NCBI GenBank assembly: GCA_014904845.1 | Contig: MU119379.1 | Span: 1 to 64,000 of the forward strand | Direction: 5' to 3' | Length of the DNA: 64,000 nucleotides | Origin: Acephala macrosclerotiorum | Lineage: Eukaryota; Ascomycota; Leotiomycetes; Helotiales; Mollisiaceae | Shown here: piece by piece, positions 24,480 through 35,527 of the stretch | Layout: each line of letters opens with the position of its first letter | Position numbering within the stretch: the first letter of the stretch is position 1 | Position numbers and translations under genes: made by a program | The notes under the pieces: generated by a model | The model's database searches: none | Told to the model about the DNA's origin: nothing | The model's input: the letters and a program-made list of their open reading frames with translations, nothing else

Positions 24480-26077
24480 TTAGATCGACAGATTCGCACA
24501 GCTGAACGCTGGTCTCGTTCCCCCACTATAATCCGCAATGATAGCCTCAACCGCTGCATACAACCCCGGGCCCAACAAAAACAACCCAACCAACATAACA
24601 AAAGCATGAATAACCGTCTTGATACTCCTCGCCAAGCCACCGAATAAATTCTTGTGATACATATCGTAGTACGCGACAGCGAAAAAGATGAATCCGAAAA
24701 ACGAGTCGAAGGCTGCTCCGAGGAGAGAAAGGAAATCTCCCATAGATGGAACCACTTCAGAGAAGATGAAAGCAATGGCCCAGATACTAGCCATGACACC
24801 AGCCCATACGCCCCATCCGATAACGGTGTTGGAATGTGCGTGGTGGGATTTACCCATGATGCGGGAGTAGATGAATTTCGCGGAGACGTTGGCGTAGATG
24901 ACTCCGATGACCAGAGTTGGCACGATCACGAACGCGAATGAGCCTTTCTTGTAGGAAACAACACCGAGGGAGCCGAAAGCTGGGGCGGTGGAGTATTGTC
25001 CCAAGTAGCGGAAACCGATGGATGGTGGGACGATGAAGAGGAATGCTGAGATGGCTGTCAACACCGCCAAAGACTTGGGGAAATCCTGAGGACGTTCCAT
25101 CTCCGAGATGAATGTTGGGAAGAGGATTTGTGGGACCCAGAGGAAGGTTATGTTGAGAACTGCGTTCATGCACCCCACCCACGTCGTGCCAGGGAGCGGG
25201 AAAGCGTATGTCTTAACCAGACCATCAGTAGGGTAGTCACCATTGTATCCATAGAGAGGAGCATCCTCAATCCCAGCGAAGATCAAGAAGAGCAGGATAG
25301 CGATACCCATTGCAGCAGCGGAGAACATGGACATGAAAGATACATGTTTCAATGTTCGTGGTAGAGACATCACTATCCCCATCAATGTAGCAATGACCGA
25401 GAATACGACCGTGCAGAGAGAGTGATCGGATAGAGTATTGAGGACCTTCGCACCAGTGAGGACGTGGAAACCGATTAGGAGGATGTTGTTGGCAAGAAGC
25501 ATGAAGCCGGTGAATCCGTATGCAATTCGTGATTTTCCGAAGGCGTAGTATCCGAAATCACCTGGTGGGAGAAAAGGTCAGCTTGTGGGTGCAATTGAGG
25601 GGTAGTGGTGGGGGACGTACAGATATCCTTGATTTGAGGATGCTTCATGATGAATTTGTGCATGGTCATAGAGGTGATCCAGAACAGCAGACCGGAGAGA
25701 ACCATCGTAATCAATCCAGGAACCCATCCAAGAACACTGCAGCGACTGTTAGATGCGCCAATCGGGTCCGCAAAGACACTAAACGTACGAAAGCGACCAC
25801 GTCTGAGCCATGATAGCAAGACAGACTTGATCTCCAGCCAGCAACCAAGCAGCCTTCTGCCACGACATAGTCCTCAACTTAATCTCATGTGCGTGATCTG
25901 CCAACTTGTCAGCACTCATCCATTTCGCACATGTCGGGTTCAATTGAGCCCACCTTCTTCCACCAAAGCTGTAATCAAGTATTCCGGCGCGACATCCAAA
26001 TCGCTATGGGGGTCAACACCCACATACCCCGCCTCCTCCCCCGCCTGCTTCTTCTCATCATAAGGTATCGTCGACAT
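24480..26077 (-). CDS. Amino-acid transporter, AAAP family (N. crassa Mtr-like)
   Basis: Four exons (26077-25954, 25897-25789, 25736-25621, 25561-24480) encode 476 residues. The second donor is GTACGT at 25788; the other possible GT breaks the frame. After a hydrophilic N-terminus of about 50 residues come about eleven hydrophobic segments, starting with the EIKLRTMSWQKAAWLLAGDQ stretch typical of fungal neutral/aromatic amino-acid permeases of the Aa_trans (AAAP) family. These carry amino acids into the cell with protons across the plasma membrane. The C-terminus ends shortly after the last membrane segment. Substrate cannot be read from the sequence. The gene is intact and unaffected by the neighbouring repeats. 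Confidence 0.9.
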
Positions 26078-27438
26078 CGTGTCTATCTTCGTTCCTCGTT
26101 CCAAACTCTTGGGTCCCGATCGTGAGATGTTGTACAAGATCTCGAAATTGCGGTCCCCTCTCGACCCGGGCGCCTGGGAGGTTTATACAGAAGCTTCCTC
26201 CCCAAAACAAGCTAACAGATCCAGCTCACCCCGGTCCACCACCCCTGCCACGCCCCAAAAACCCTTCCAACTAGTAGCGGGCACGCAAATTGTTATCATC
26301 AAGTAATCGTAGCATGACTTTGTTTTCTCGCCTTCGTGTATCGGATTACAACTGGTTTCAAATGATGTGATTGAGCCCTAGAAAGTCGTTATCTCTATAG
26401 CGGGGGCTGAACATGCAAGTTTCTGCCTGCACCTGCCACATCTCGATCCCAGCTTACGGGAAAACTTGTCTTAGAGAAACTTAGGCTTCTCGCTTAGGAT
26501 CTCGGCGTGTGTTTGGTGCCCTTTGGTTGGACGCCAGAACAAGCCTGGAGGAACTTGGGGCGACTGAGGGACCGCGGCCACGCCGAGTCGACAGGGGGAG
26601 GTTTGGAGGCTGCGGGAGGGTCTTCATGGCTGCAGTAAGACGGAGGACTTCCTCCTTCGGACGTAGCCTATTGTACAATTGGGTTTCCATTTTTGTCAGT
26701 TTTCTTCGAACCAGACTATTTCCTCTCTAACAATACGATTTGTGTTCTTCTTGCAATGCATTGCCACCGGAAGTCTGGATGAAGTGGAAGTTGTTTGAAA
26801 GAACTTCTCTACCTAGAGGATGTCTCGTGCTCACTTGCCCTACAGCGCCTAAAAACGTCGACTTGGCCGCAGTGAGGCGGCATTCAGCTGTAAACTATGC
26901 GATACTCACAGGATCGATAGAAGCTTCGTCGTCCCAGGTCAAGTGAGCTTCGCATCTCTTGTGCTACGTGGTGGCACATATGAGAGCGGTGCAGATACCG
27001 ACTCAACACCTCTCTCACGATGTGAAATGGAGAGGAAATATAGACCGGAAGACATGATGTGGTAAGTAATATATACTTCTATTCCGGTATACATCCTTTC
27101 ACTTTCTAATCAGATGAGGTGAGATCCCTACCCCTCTACCCCACATGTCTCTCAACCCAAGACACTACATATATATTCGCTAACAAATGACGAAAGAAAA
27201 AGCAAAGAGAACAAAATCGAGAAGAGAACCCAGAAACAATGCTGATGCCGCTACTAGATCCAACCAAACCTAAACGCTTATGCCATCAATCATCTCATAT
27301 TTCTCGTCGATATCGTATTCATACACCATATGTCGATCATCTATCTAAGACGATTCACAACTCTATACCAACAACTCCCGACCAGGCTCATGCTTCGGAC
27401 ATACCGCTTTAGATCACCATGCATGCAAGTGCGGGAGG
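26078..27438. other. Intergenic region, no gene seen
   Basis: Contains the promoter side of the transporter gene and the 3' flank of the next minus-strand gene. Short open frames at 26481-26946 have no family resemblance and overlap on both strands. Confidence 0.5.
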
Positions 27439-29238
27439 TCAAACCTCACCCCAACTCCCCATACCTCCCGTACTAGCAATCAAACTCCCACTCTCCACAC
27501 TCTGGCTCCCCCCCGGCCCAAAATCCCAATAATGTTTCGAACTACCACTCACCGTTCTCGAACTCCTCCTAGCGCCTAACCCCGGTCGTTCAACACTAGC
27601 ACAGGAACTACTTCCTCTTCTCTGTAAAATCGCGCCTGGACTTGATGGTCCACCTCCTGGTATTGTCGGTTTCCAGGTCCGCTTCTCGATTGAACGTCGA
27701 CGTTCTCGAGTTGTGGTTTGACGAGTGACGAGAGGATGGTGTTGGCGGACTCGAGCTGCGCGTGCGGCGTTATCTGCTATGCTGGCTGTTGCGAGGTGGG
27801 AGGCGATTGTGGTTTGGAAATCGAATTGTGATGCGGGTTGAGGCGCTGAAAACTTGGCTGTGAAGCGGGAGCGGAGGTAGCGGAACACCATCTTGATATC
27901 GAGGTCTCTTTCCCATTCTTCTCTTGTCAAAGGTTGTGAGAGATGGTTCGAGGGCCTCGGTGTGGAGTCGACGTCTTCGAAGGGTGAGGGAGTGAGAGAG
28001 GTCGTAGTAATAGGGATGGAGGAGGGTTGGATTGTAGGTTGGAATTCGAGGTCTGCGGGAGAGGTGAGGATTGAGGAGGGAGGTTCTGGTTGTGGTTGGG
28101 GACGAGCAGTCTCGGGAATGACTGGCAGACCGGCGTATGGCAGAGGTTGTGTTGTGGATTGTAGGTAAGTGGAGAACGCCCCTGGGTGGTCAGAGATCTG
28201 GTTCACCAGAATCCCCAACTCTCGAGCTATTCGTTCAAGGAATCGATGTTCCCAACAATCTTCCTTGAATTGATTCGCAGGGACAACGCCTCGAATGGTA
28301 TCAAGGGGGCTGGTGGCTGGAGGTGTCGTTGACAGATCGTCATCTTCAGGTAAGCTTTCGCCAAAGATGATCTCGAGGAGATCGTCATCGATACCAATCA
28401 GGTCTCGAATGACCCTCCTTGTAATCCTATTCCAGAAACTCTCATTCTCCTCATCTGCCACATGTTCCTCGACCGTATTCTCCGAATCCACGTTGGACAT
28501 TGTAGCCACATCCTCCTGCTCCCTGTCGACAAAGGCACTCCTCCTATCCGTTGACATCGATTGCTTCCGCCTCCTTGTCTCCTTCTGTATCTCATCAACC
28601 AACAACCGACTCTGCTCCATCCTCCACTTCTCAATCCGCTTCGTCCTCTCTGCCTCTGCCGCCCTCTCATTCTCAAGCTCCAACATTCCCAACTCTAAAC
28701 TCTCTCGCCTTCTCTTCACCCTCCTAGGATTGAATCGTTCGAATGCATATAAATGCTCTTGCACCTCCTCTCCCATCATCGTCTGATCTAACCTAAAACT
28801 CCCCAACCCATCATGAGTCGGTAGTACCGTCTGCTCCTCTCTATCCCCTTGGTTATATACGCTTGGCTCAGCCCTAAATTCATGCAAATGGCTATCCAAG
28901 CTATCTAGCTCTCCATCCTCCTCTTCCTCCTCCATAGCCTCTTCCTCCTGACTAGCTTCATCATAATCATAGCTTCTAGCCGCAGTATCTAAACTCCCAA
29001 AATCACTTATCCGCGATCTGCCAGCTGTCTGTGTCTGTGTCTGTGTCTGTGTCTGTGTCCTTGTCCTCGCAGTCGAGGCCGTGTATCCACGGTCCGTAGT
29101 CGAGGCCGCGGAGGGAGAGAAGAGGATCCATTCTTGTGAATCTGCGATGTGGGAGGATGGTCGGGTTGCTGTTTGGTGTTCTGCCGGAGCTGTGTAGATT
29201 CGTTGAGGGGCGTGATACGTTGGTTGTCGGAACGCCAT
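27439..29238 (-). CDS. Conserved low-complexity ascomycete protein, function unknown
   Basis: One uninterrupted frame of 599 residues from ATG at 29238. I do not recognise a named domain. Visible features: a TQ dipeptide repeat near residues 60-71 encoded by a TGTGTC microsatellite; an acidic run of mostly Glu near 96-108; a basic, probably coiled-coil segment (about 165-225) with RRVKRRRE and RTKRIEKWRMEQ that could act as a nuclear signal; a folded-looking middle (about 265-350) with IGIDDDLLEIIFGE and CWEHRFLERIARELG; and a Pro/Ser/Thr-rich C-terminal half with TWKPTIPGGGPSSPG. Such composition suits a regulatory or scaffold protein, but this is inference only. Confidence 0.75.
   Translation of the reverse strand: MAFRQPTYHAPQRIYTAPAEHQTATRPSSHIADSQEWILFSPSAASTTDRGYTASTARTRTQTQTQTQTQTAGRSRISDFGSLDTAARSYDYDEASQEEEAMEEEEEDGELDSLDSHLHEFRAEPSVYNQGDREEQTVLPTHDGLGSFRLDQTMMGEEVQEHLYAFERFNPRRVKRRRESLELGMLELENERAAEAERTKRIEKWRMEQSRLLVDEIQKETRRRKQSMSTDRRSAFVDREQEDVATMSNVDSENTVEEHVADEENESFWNRITRRVIRDLIGIDDDLLEIIFGESLPEDDDLSTTPPATSPLDTIRGVVPANQFKEDCWEHRFLERIARELGILVNQISDHPGAFSTYLQSTTQPLPYAGLPVIPETARPQPQPEPPSSILTSPADLEFQPTIQPSSIPITTTSLTPSPFEDVDSTPRPSNHLSQPLTREEWERDLDIKMVFRYLRSRFTAKFSAPQPASQFDFQTTIASHLATASIADNAARAARVRQHHPLVTRQTTTRERRRSIEKRTWKPTIPGGGPSSPGAILQRRGSSSCASVERPGLGARRSSRTVSGSSKHYWDFGPGGSQSVESGSLIASTGGMGSWGEV
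29024..29060 (-). repeat. Hexanucleotide microsatellite TGTCTG/CAGACA inside a coding region
   Basis: About six copies of a 6-bp unit on the plus strand (TGTGTC phase), read on the minus strand as alternating Thr-Gln codons of the 27439-29238 gene. Changes by whole units keep frame, so length variation between strains is likely. Confidence 0.85.
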
Positions 29239-30387
29239 GTTGGCTCCTCTCTTTTCCTGTCTTCCAACTATTGATGTTGAGAGAACAAAGAGATGGCAGA
29301 GTCCAAAGAGTAATAATGCTAAGTATGACGAGGAATCTGTATGGAACAGATGATTTTCCGGCCCGCAGACGCGGTGAAGGGCAAGAACAGGCTATTTCGA
29401 GATCCAGACAGCGTGATCTGGTCCGGTATCGATGGCAGAGGTCGTGCGACCACGATGCGCCCTTGCCGCTGGTACGATTGTGGATGCAGAAACGCGATGG
29501 AGGACACCACTTTGTTTCGTTTACCCGCAAAATAGAGAACAAAGGATGATGATGACTGAGTAGTTGAGAAGAGGGGAAGTCGTGTTCAATGTTGAAAGTC
29601 ACCCTATCCTCAAAGTTGTGTGTCTTAGCTCAGGGATCAACATTCCGGTATCGAAACCTCCTGCCCAAGATATAAGGACCACGTGGATGAGCAGCGGGGT
29701 CGTGTTTCTTCCCTTGCTTTCGAATAAAAAGCAAATAAAATCTCGGCAATGAATAGGGACAATGGGAGGAAAAGGAGGAAAGAAGGTCGAATCTCGGAAT
29801 GTCAGTAATCGCAGTATGATGATTATTCAGTCATGCCAGGGTTATCCAAAGTGTTGGGTTCTCACGGTGTTTGAAGAGTCAATCCTCATGTAATCAATCG
29901 ATCGTCTTATCGCAGCCCGATGATGTTATCGGACTACGGGAATTGAGGGACACTAGTCTATTTCTCAGCGGCAGTTAGGAGGACTGCCGTAGTGAAGCCA
30001 CCCAACCATCATGAGAGGACTCTATTCGTGACTCGAGAAGTAAGGAGATGATGCTGCTAAGCGTATGTGCGGTGTTATTTCATATCTGTCAACACCCATC
30101 AAGTGCTGTGTGGAATAGGATACGAGAGCGGGTACAGTCAGCGTGTGCACCCCCAACTGCCCTTTGTGGGAACGCATGCAGGTCACAGCCAGCCTGAAGT
30201 ACATATGGAAATACCCATGCACCAATCATGGGAGAAGATAGCAAGTTCATAGAAGAAAGACATGCAATTCCTTAAGTACAATGATCATGAAATCCAGATG
30301 CTGTAGGAGCATCATGCAATCAAGCCATTGCAAATGTACGCCTGTCTTCCCCATGTCTCATTTCCCAAACAAGAACCAACTCTTCGT
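29239..30387. other. Intergenic region, no gene seen
   Basis: The 5' flank of the low-complexity gene and 3' flank of the ribosomal protein gene. Several overlapping short frames on both strands (29319-29602, 30022-30252) show no consistent coding signal. Confidence 0.5.
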
Positions 30388-31497
30388 CTATGCCTCCTGG
30401 AAAGCAGCTGGGAATCGTCGGACGTTGTCGGCAAGCTTGCCCTTGTTGCTCAAGAATTGGACATATGCACCATCGACCAAGACCTTGCCTCCAGCCTTCT
30501 TCTCCATGTACTCTTCACGGCGGAGAGGAGTGAAGCCCCAGTTCTTGGAAACGATGATCTTTTGGCGACCAGGGAACTTGTATTGTGATCGGCGGAGAGC
30601 CTCGAGGGCGGTGGCACGGTCTGATTTTGAGTTAGATGCAGCTTCTTGGTAAATGTCTGATATTGTACTCACGAGAATCACGAGTTCGGACACTCAAGAT
30701 GATCTGACCGATGTTGACACGGGCAACGGTTCCGTTTGGCTTTCCCCAAGCACCACGCATTCCAGTTTGCAGTCTATCGGCACCGGCGCAAGACAACATC
30801 TTGTTGATACGGACAACATGGTATGGGTGAGCGCGGACACGGAGATGGAACCCTTCCTTTCCGGCAATCTTGACCAAGTACCTGTAGATGCCATTAGCCT
30901 TTGCTCACAATATCCTCCTTGGACTCGGGCATCGAATTTGTAATCCTGATATCCGTGCCCCACTATTGTAGATTGTGGGAGAACTCACTTGTTGGCGCAA
31001 ATACGGGCAGCTTCGAGAGCCTCGGAGGACAATTGTTCGTACTCGTTGGAGACCAAGTGGATGCAGAGGGGGAACTCGTCAACGTTCGCACGCTTTCGGC
31101 CAAGGTCGAAGATTCGAATCTTGGGGCTTCATGGTATCAGCAAATGCGGCTTTGGAGGAGGTTTCTGCAGAAGCAGAGAAATTCGACTCACTCGGGTACA
31201 CCACGGTTGAATCGGGACTTTGGGTAGGGCTAGAGACAGAAATTCAGTATACTGCTCCTCATGGATCCTGCGAGCGCAGAAAAAACAGAGATGATCGCAG
31301 CGGGGTCGAGAGAATCGAGACAATCTTCGCAGATTCAGGAAATGCCCTCATCATCAACGAAAAATCTCTCAATGCAGCGTAGTGGCGACCGTGATCTCCT
31401 CCCACATCGCGATTCCAAAATTCCTCCCGCGCTCAAGGAACGTCGTACGCACCTTGTTCTTGCAGTAGCGGTAACATCTCGCAGGACGACGTGCCAT
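30388..31497 (-). CDS. RPL10: 60S ribosomal protein uL16 (L10)
   Basis: Five exons (31497-31453, 31229-31192, 31126-30989, 30881-30673, 30620-30388) join to 220 residues, the normal eukaryotic length. The protein begins [15 protein letters not shown] and contains [13 protein letters not shown], the [10 protein letters not shown] stretch, [19 protein letters not shown] and the loop [18 protein letters not shown] that reaches towards the peptidyl-transferase centre, ending PAAFQEA. uL16 joins the 60S subunit late in maturation and is needed for subunit joining. The first intron (223 bp) lies only 45 coding bases from the start, common for fungal ribosomal protein genes. All splice sites are GT..AG. 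Confidence 0.97.
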
Positions 31498-32043
31498 CTT
31501 GTCGGTATTGCGAGGTGGACTTCGGTTTGGTGTTGTACGAGAGATGGAGTTGGGAAGTCAAAGGTCTCTTGTTCAAGTTTCAATCATAATCGATTTCAAA
31601 GCATCGCGCTAAGAATCGCTTAGCGAGCGTGGCAATTTTTGGCCGCCCACAGTAATTTTCGGGAATTGAGGCACGGCAGGAATTGAAGAGTCACTGTCCG
31701 ATGAGGAGTCACGAAAGGATTATAGATGCAGAAGGAGATTCTAAATGTAGAATAGGAGATTTACATGGTTGTGAGTCAAGGTTGTGGTTTTATTGTTGGG
31801 CTACATGTTGCTCAAGTCCGTGAAATTTCCCTCCACGCCCGAGCCCTTTCTGATTTCGACGAGTGAGTCTGAAAAGCAATTCTGATAGTTTCCTCTCAAA
31901 TATACCATGCATCACGTATCACTGCCTCCTGCTCGAAGGGATGTGCAGTTGCTTGCTCGGATGACCAGGTACCATTCGCTATGCTAGAATTGTATGCACA
32001 ACATGCTCATTGTCGATCAATCCATCTACTATCCCATCTGCAC
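31498..32043. promoter_or_regulatory. Promoter region of the uL16 gene and 3' flank of eL30
   Basis: A 546-bp gap between two ribosomal protein genes of the same strand. It should hold the uL16 promoter. I see no clear named element and no additional gene. Confidence 0.4.
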
Positions 32044-32578
32044 TTAAGCAGTCTGTCCGGTCAAGATATCGGAGTCACCAGCATCCAACACAGCCATAGT
32101 CGAGCATCTGTAGAGCTTTCCGCAAGCAGTTCCCAATTCGAGCTGCCAAAGAAAAGTAAGCAAATGAATATACCCTCCAAAGTCACGAAGACTTTATCGC
32201 TGGGTGACCCTTGCCAACCCTCAGGTTCGGTCGTCAGGCAATGGACCAAGTCCAGAGTATTGAAGGAGACATAGACTTACATTGTTACCGGCGAAGTGGT
32301 GGACGTTGGTCTTGGACAACATGGCGTAATACTCGAGCTCAGATTTGCGCAACGGAGGTGTATTGCCGGCGATGATGACGAGCTTGGCCTTTCCAGAGCG
32401 GAGGGTCTTCAAGGTAGACTTGTATCCGAGAGTGACTGAGAATTGGAGGTTAGGAATTGCATTTTCTAATTGCGGCAGATGTTGAGCGTGATCGCATACC
32501 TTTACCAGACTTCATAACAAGCGCAAGGCGCGAGTTGATGGAGTCGGCGGTCTTCTTGGTCTTCTTGGTAGGTGCCAT
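32044..32578 (-). CDS. RPL30: 60S ribosomal protein eL30 (L30)
   Basis: Three exons (32578-32500, 32435-32281, 32142-32044) give 110 residues. Diagnostic stretches are [64 protein letters not shown] and a C-terminal DAGDSDIL. eL30 belongs to the L7Ae-like RNA-binding fold and sits at the subunit interface. In budding yeast the protein represses splicing of its own transcript; the two introns here would permit similar control, but I did not identify the RNA motif. It lies upstream of uL16 on the same strand. Confidence 0.96.
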
Positions 32579-33586
32579 CGTTGCTGATTCAAGATTTGGA
32601 TGTGATCCTGAAAGGGTGCTCCGGCAGGTTTGCTTGGTGTTGAAGATTTTGCTGGGCGACAAAAAGTTCGCGAGGATATGCAGTGTGGGCGCTAGTGCTA
32701 TTACGGTTAGGGAGACGATTAAAAAGTCACGTGGATAAAATTGCGAGTTCAGCAAAGGAGAGATGCGTCCTTTCTTTTCTAGAAGTGTGTCTTTAAGGCA
32801 AGGCATTCGCTATGAAATAAAAACGGTCTCTGTTATCGAATTTACTCTCATATTGATGTTGCCAACTCTAAGGACTCGCCACAAATCACCCTCCTTCTCT
32901 CCATCTTCCATGCATAAACGTTGATCAGCAAGCAAATAAGATGATTTAATATCGTCTTCTATAGACAGCTACTTAACCTGCGGAACATGAAGTTCCTCAA
33001 AATCAAATTCACCCGGTCATTGAGTTTGAATCAGACCTGTAAAGGGCCACTTCATGAACTACCTCCTCTCTGTGATTGGGATCATCCATCAATACGTGAT
33101 TCAGATAATGCTTTGTAAGGGTTCTGCAACCCTTCTCCGACCCGATTATCTCGCAGAAAGTCAAGCATAGCCTAGCAAGAAGTGTTTCAATCTGCATGAA
33201 ACCGGGAGATCAAATCCTGGCTCCCCTGTTCGTGGGAGTGTTATTGTGGTGATATGGGACTGACGCGAAGCTACTGTGTTATGCGACCTGGGTCGGGCCA
33301 AGTCGCGAAGAGAGCAATTTACTCGTCGGCCCTACTATTGTCAACACGTCCAAAGGACACATTATTACTGTCAATAACAACACCACGCATCGCTGCGCTC
33401 TTGGACATTTTGACGATCAGAATAACGTTTACGATCGAGAGTTCCAGCCTCGCAAGGCCGCTGTTCCATTTATAGCTACAGCTGATCTGGAATTGTTTGC
33501 GTGAATCTCGAACCTTGTTTTCCCAGCCACAGAAATCACAACACCATTCCAGCGATCGTGTATAACATCGGCGTCTGACAGCAGCC
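32579..33586. promoter_or_regulatory. Divergent promoter gap, eL30 and coiled-coil gene
   Basis: About 1 kb between two start codons on opposite strands. It should carry both promoters. The small frames on either strand (33009-33197, 33254-33475) have no recognisable content. Confidence 0.4.
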
Positions 33587-35527
33587 ATGTCTGCAGCGAC
33601 CAAGAAACCTCCAGCCAGCACCGGTCCTCCAGGACGAAGACCCTCAACAGATCCAACTTCTACATCGCCATCTCGATCTAGCACCCCAGCGCGTTCACCG
33701 ACACCGTCATCAGCGACAGCTAATGGTGTCGCACGAGCACGATCGGTGAGAGGAGGAACTCCAGTCTCTGCTCGCGCAGCTATGCAACGACCTGGCGCTG
33801 GCGCTTCGAATCTCAGCTCGACAAGTACAGCTTCTGATGCCGATGACGACGCTCGGGCAGAGACGGTCGCTTTGCTGGATGATCTGAAAGAGCGCTTGCG
33901 AAAAACCGAGATGATATCTGAGCAGTTCCAGAAACAAGCTCAGGTTCTACAGTCGAGATTGGACGAAGCTCTAGCTGAACAGGGGAAGCTCGAAGATAAA
34001 GTACATGAGAATGAGGAACGTCTGGAGACTCTCGAGAACGACAAGCGCGATGCTTTGCGACAGAAGCGCGAGATGGAGTCGATCTACGAGGCTGAGAGGA
34101 GTTCAATGACAAAGGAAAGAGAGGATATGGCGAATCGGGAGGAGGAGATGCAGACTATTATCCAAAGATTAAAGGACTCTCTGAATCAAAGGTCTAATGA
34201 GAGTGAGGAAAGCCGTATATCGAGAAGATGTAAGTGCTGCAATGCTCTGCAGAGTCTGGTACTGACAGATGTAGCAAACAACTCTTCACCAAGTCTAGAA
34301 GGTCAATTTGCACCCCCGTCCGGTCTAGCTCGCAGCGATTCACGAAACAACTCGAAACTACTTCTACAGAAAGATAGACTGATTGAGTCTCTGCGACTGG
34401 AATTGGCGGAGGCACAGATCAAGTTGGTAGAGTCGGAGAATATGGGCGGAGGCCGAATGCGAGAGGTAGAACGTTTACTGCTGGAAGCACGCATGACAAA
34501 TGCGAGATTGATGGAGGACAATGAAAGTTACCAGCTCCTGCTCTCAGAGAAGACGCTGACGGGGGACTTTGCAAAGAGCGACTTCATGGGCCACGCTTCA
34601 CATAACGCCGATGCACTCAATGCTCTCGAAGGCCGATCATCCGCACCAAGTTTAGCAGACGAGCTATCCGAAGCTGGAGAGGGAGAAAGTGATAACTATA
34701 GACGTCTGGAAGCCGAATTGAAGTCTGCCAAGGACCAGAACAAGGCCCTGACGCTGTATATCAACAAAATCATCGAGCGTCTACTTCAACACCAGGACTT
34801 CGAAGCCATCCTGGACCAATCTTCAGACTTTAAGCCTGGCGGGCCTGCCAATGTCGACAAAGAGCTCCCACCACCTCCGCCAAAGGAAGCAAGCGGTACA
34901 TCGATCTTGCAGCGTGCCAAGTCAGTTGCCATGGGAGCTGGTCGGCGTCCGCGCCCTCAGTCTGTGATGCCAACTTCACAATCTGCTCTGACAGATCCAG
35001 ACACAGCACCAAGCATTCCAATCGGTCTTGGTCGTTCTTCCAGCTTCAGATCAGGGCGTCCACGTCCACAGAGCGAGCAATATACAGGTGGAGCAGCCAA
35101 CGTAGTCAACCAAATGTACCGCGGTGGCCAAACCTCACCAACTCTCACAGGTCCACAAACACCCCGACATTCGCAATCATTCTTCGCGCCTCCCTTGGCA
35201 GGCGGGAATCCCAACGCCGCGCACCGCGTACCAAGTACAGGTCAAGTTCCTACAGCAGGCAACTTCCCCGGCATGAAGAGCGAATCGAGCAGTACAAGTG
35301 GTGATAGTGGTGAGGTGTCAACGCCGCCAAGTAACAGTCCGCCACGGTCACAGAAGGCCACGACGTTCGCGGGAAATAAGCCGAAGCCGTTAAGGTTAGT
35401 GCAGGATCATCCTGAGAACAGGAGGACAAGTGGAGAAGAGGCTGCCAATAAGAGAGCTAGTTGGATGGGTTGGGCCTTTGGAAAGAAAGACGAAGTGGCT
35501 GCTGTTGAGGAAAGTATTCACGAATAA
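33587..35527 (+). CDS. Coiled-coil protein of unknown function
   Basis: Two exons, 33587-34229 and 34275-35527, give 631 residues. The intron (GTAAGT..TACTGAC..TAG) is 45 bp, a multiple of three, and contains no stop in frame, so an unspliced transcript would encode 15 extra residues. Residues 1-85 are Ser/Thr/Pro-rich and basic. About 90-210 form a long coiled coil (ETVALLDDLKERLRK through IIQRLKDSLNQR). A second coiled coil near 245-310 contains LRLELAEAQIKLVESE and LLLEARMTNARLMEDNE, and a third lies near 370-405. The C-terminal half is Pro/Ser/Arg-rich with a PPPPP run, ending near the WMGWAFGKK motif. The upstream stop (TGA) in the leader supports the start. The layout suits a cytoskeletal or trafficking scaffold, which is inference. 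Confidence 0.87.
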   Translation: MSAATKKPPASTGPPGRRPSTDPTSTSPSRSSTPARSPTPSSATANGVARARSVRGGTPVSARAAMQRPGAGASNLSSTSTASDADDDARAETVALLDDLKERLRKTEMISEQFQKQAQVLQSRLDEALAEQGKLEDKVHENEERLETLENDKRDALRQKREMESIYEAERSSMTKEREDMANREEEMQTIIQRLKDSLNQRSNESEESRISRRCKCCNALQSLVLTDVANNSSPSLEGQFAPPSGLARSDSRNNSKLLLQKDRLIESLRLELAEAQIKLVESENMGGGRMREVERLLLEARMTNARLMEDNESYQLLLSEKTLTGDFAKSDFMGHASHNADALNALEGRSSAPSLADELSEAGEGESDNYRRLEAELKSAKDQNKALTLYINKIIERLLQHQDFEAILDQSSDFKPGGPANVDKELPPPPPKEASGTSILQRAKSVAMGAGRRPRPQSVMPTSQSALTDPDTAPSIPIGLGRSSSFRSGRPRPQSEQYTGGAANVVNQMYRGGQTSPTLTGPQTPRHSQSFFAPPLAGGNPNAAHRVPSTGQVPTAGNFPGMKSESSSTSGDSGEVSTPPSNSPPRSQKATTFAGNKPKPLRLVQDHPENRRTSGEEAANKRASWMGWAFGKKDEVAAVEESIHE

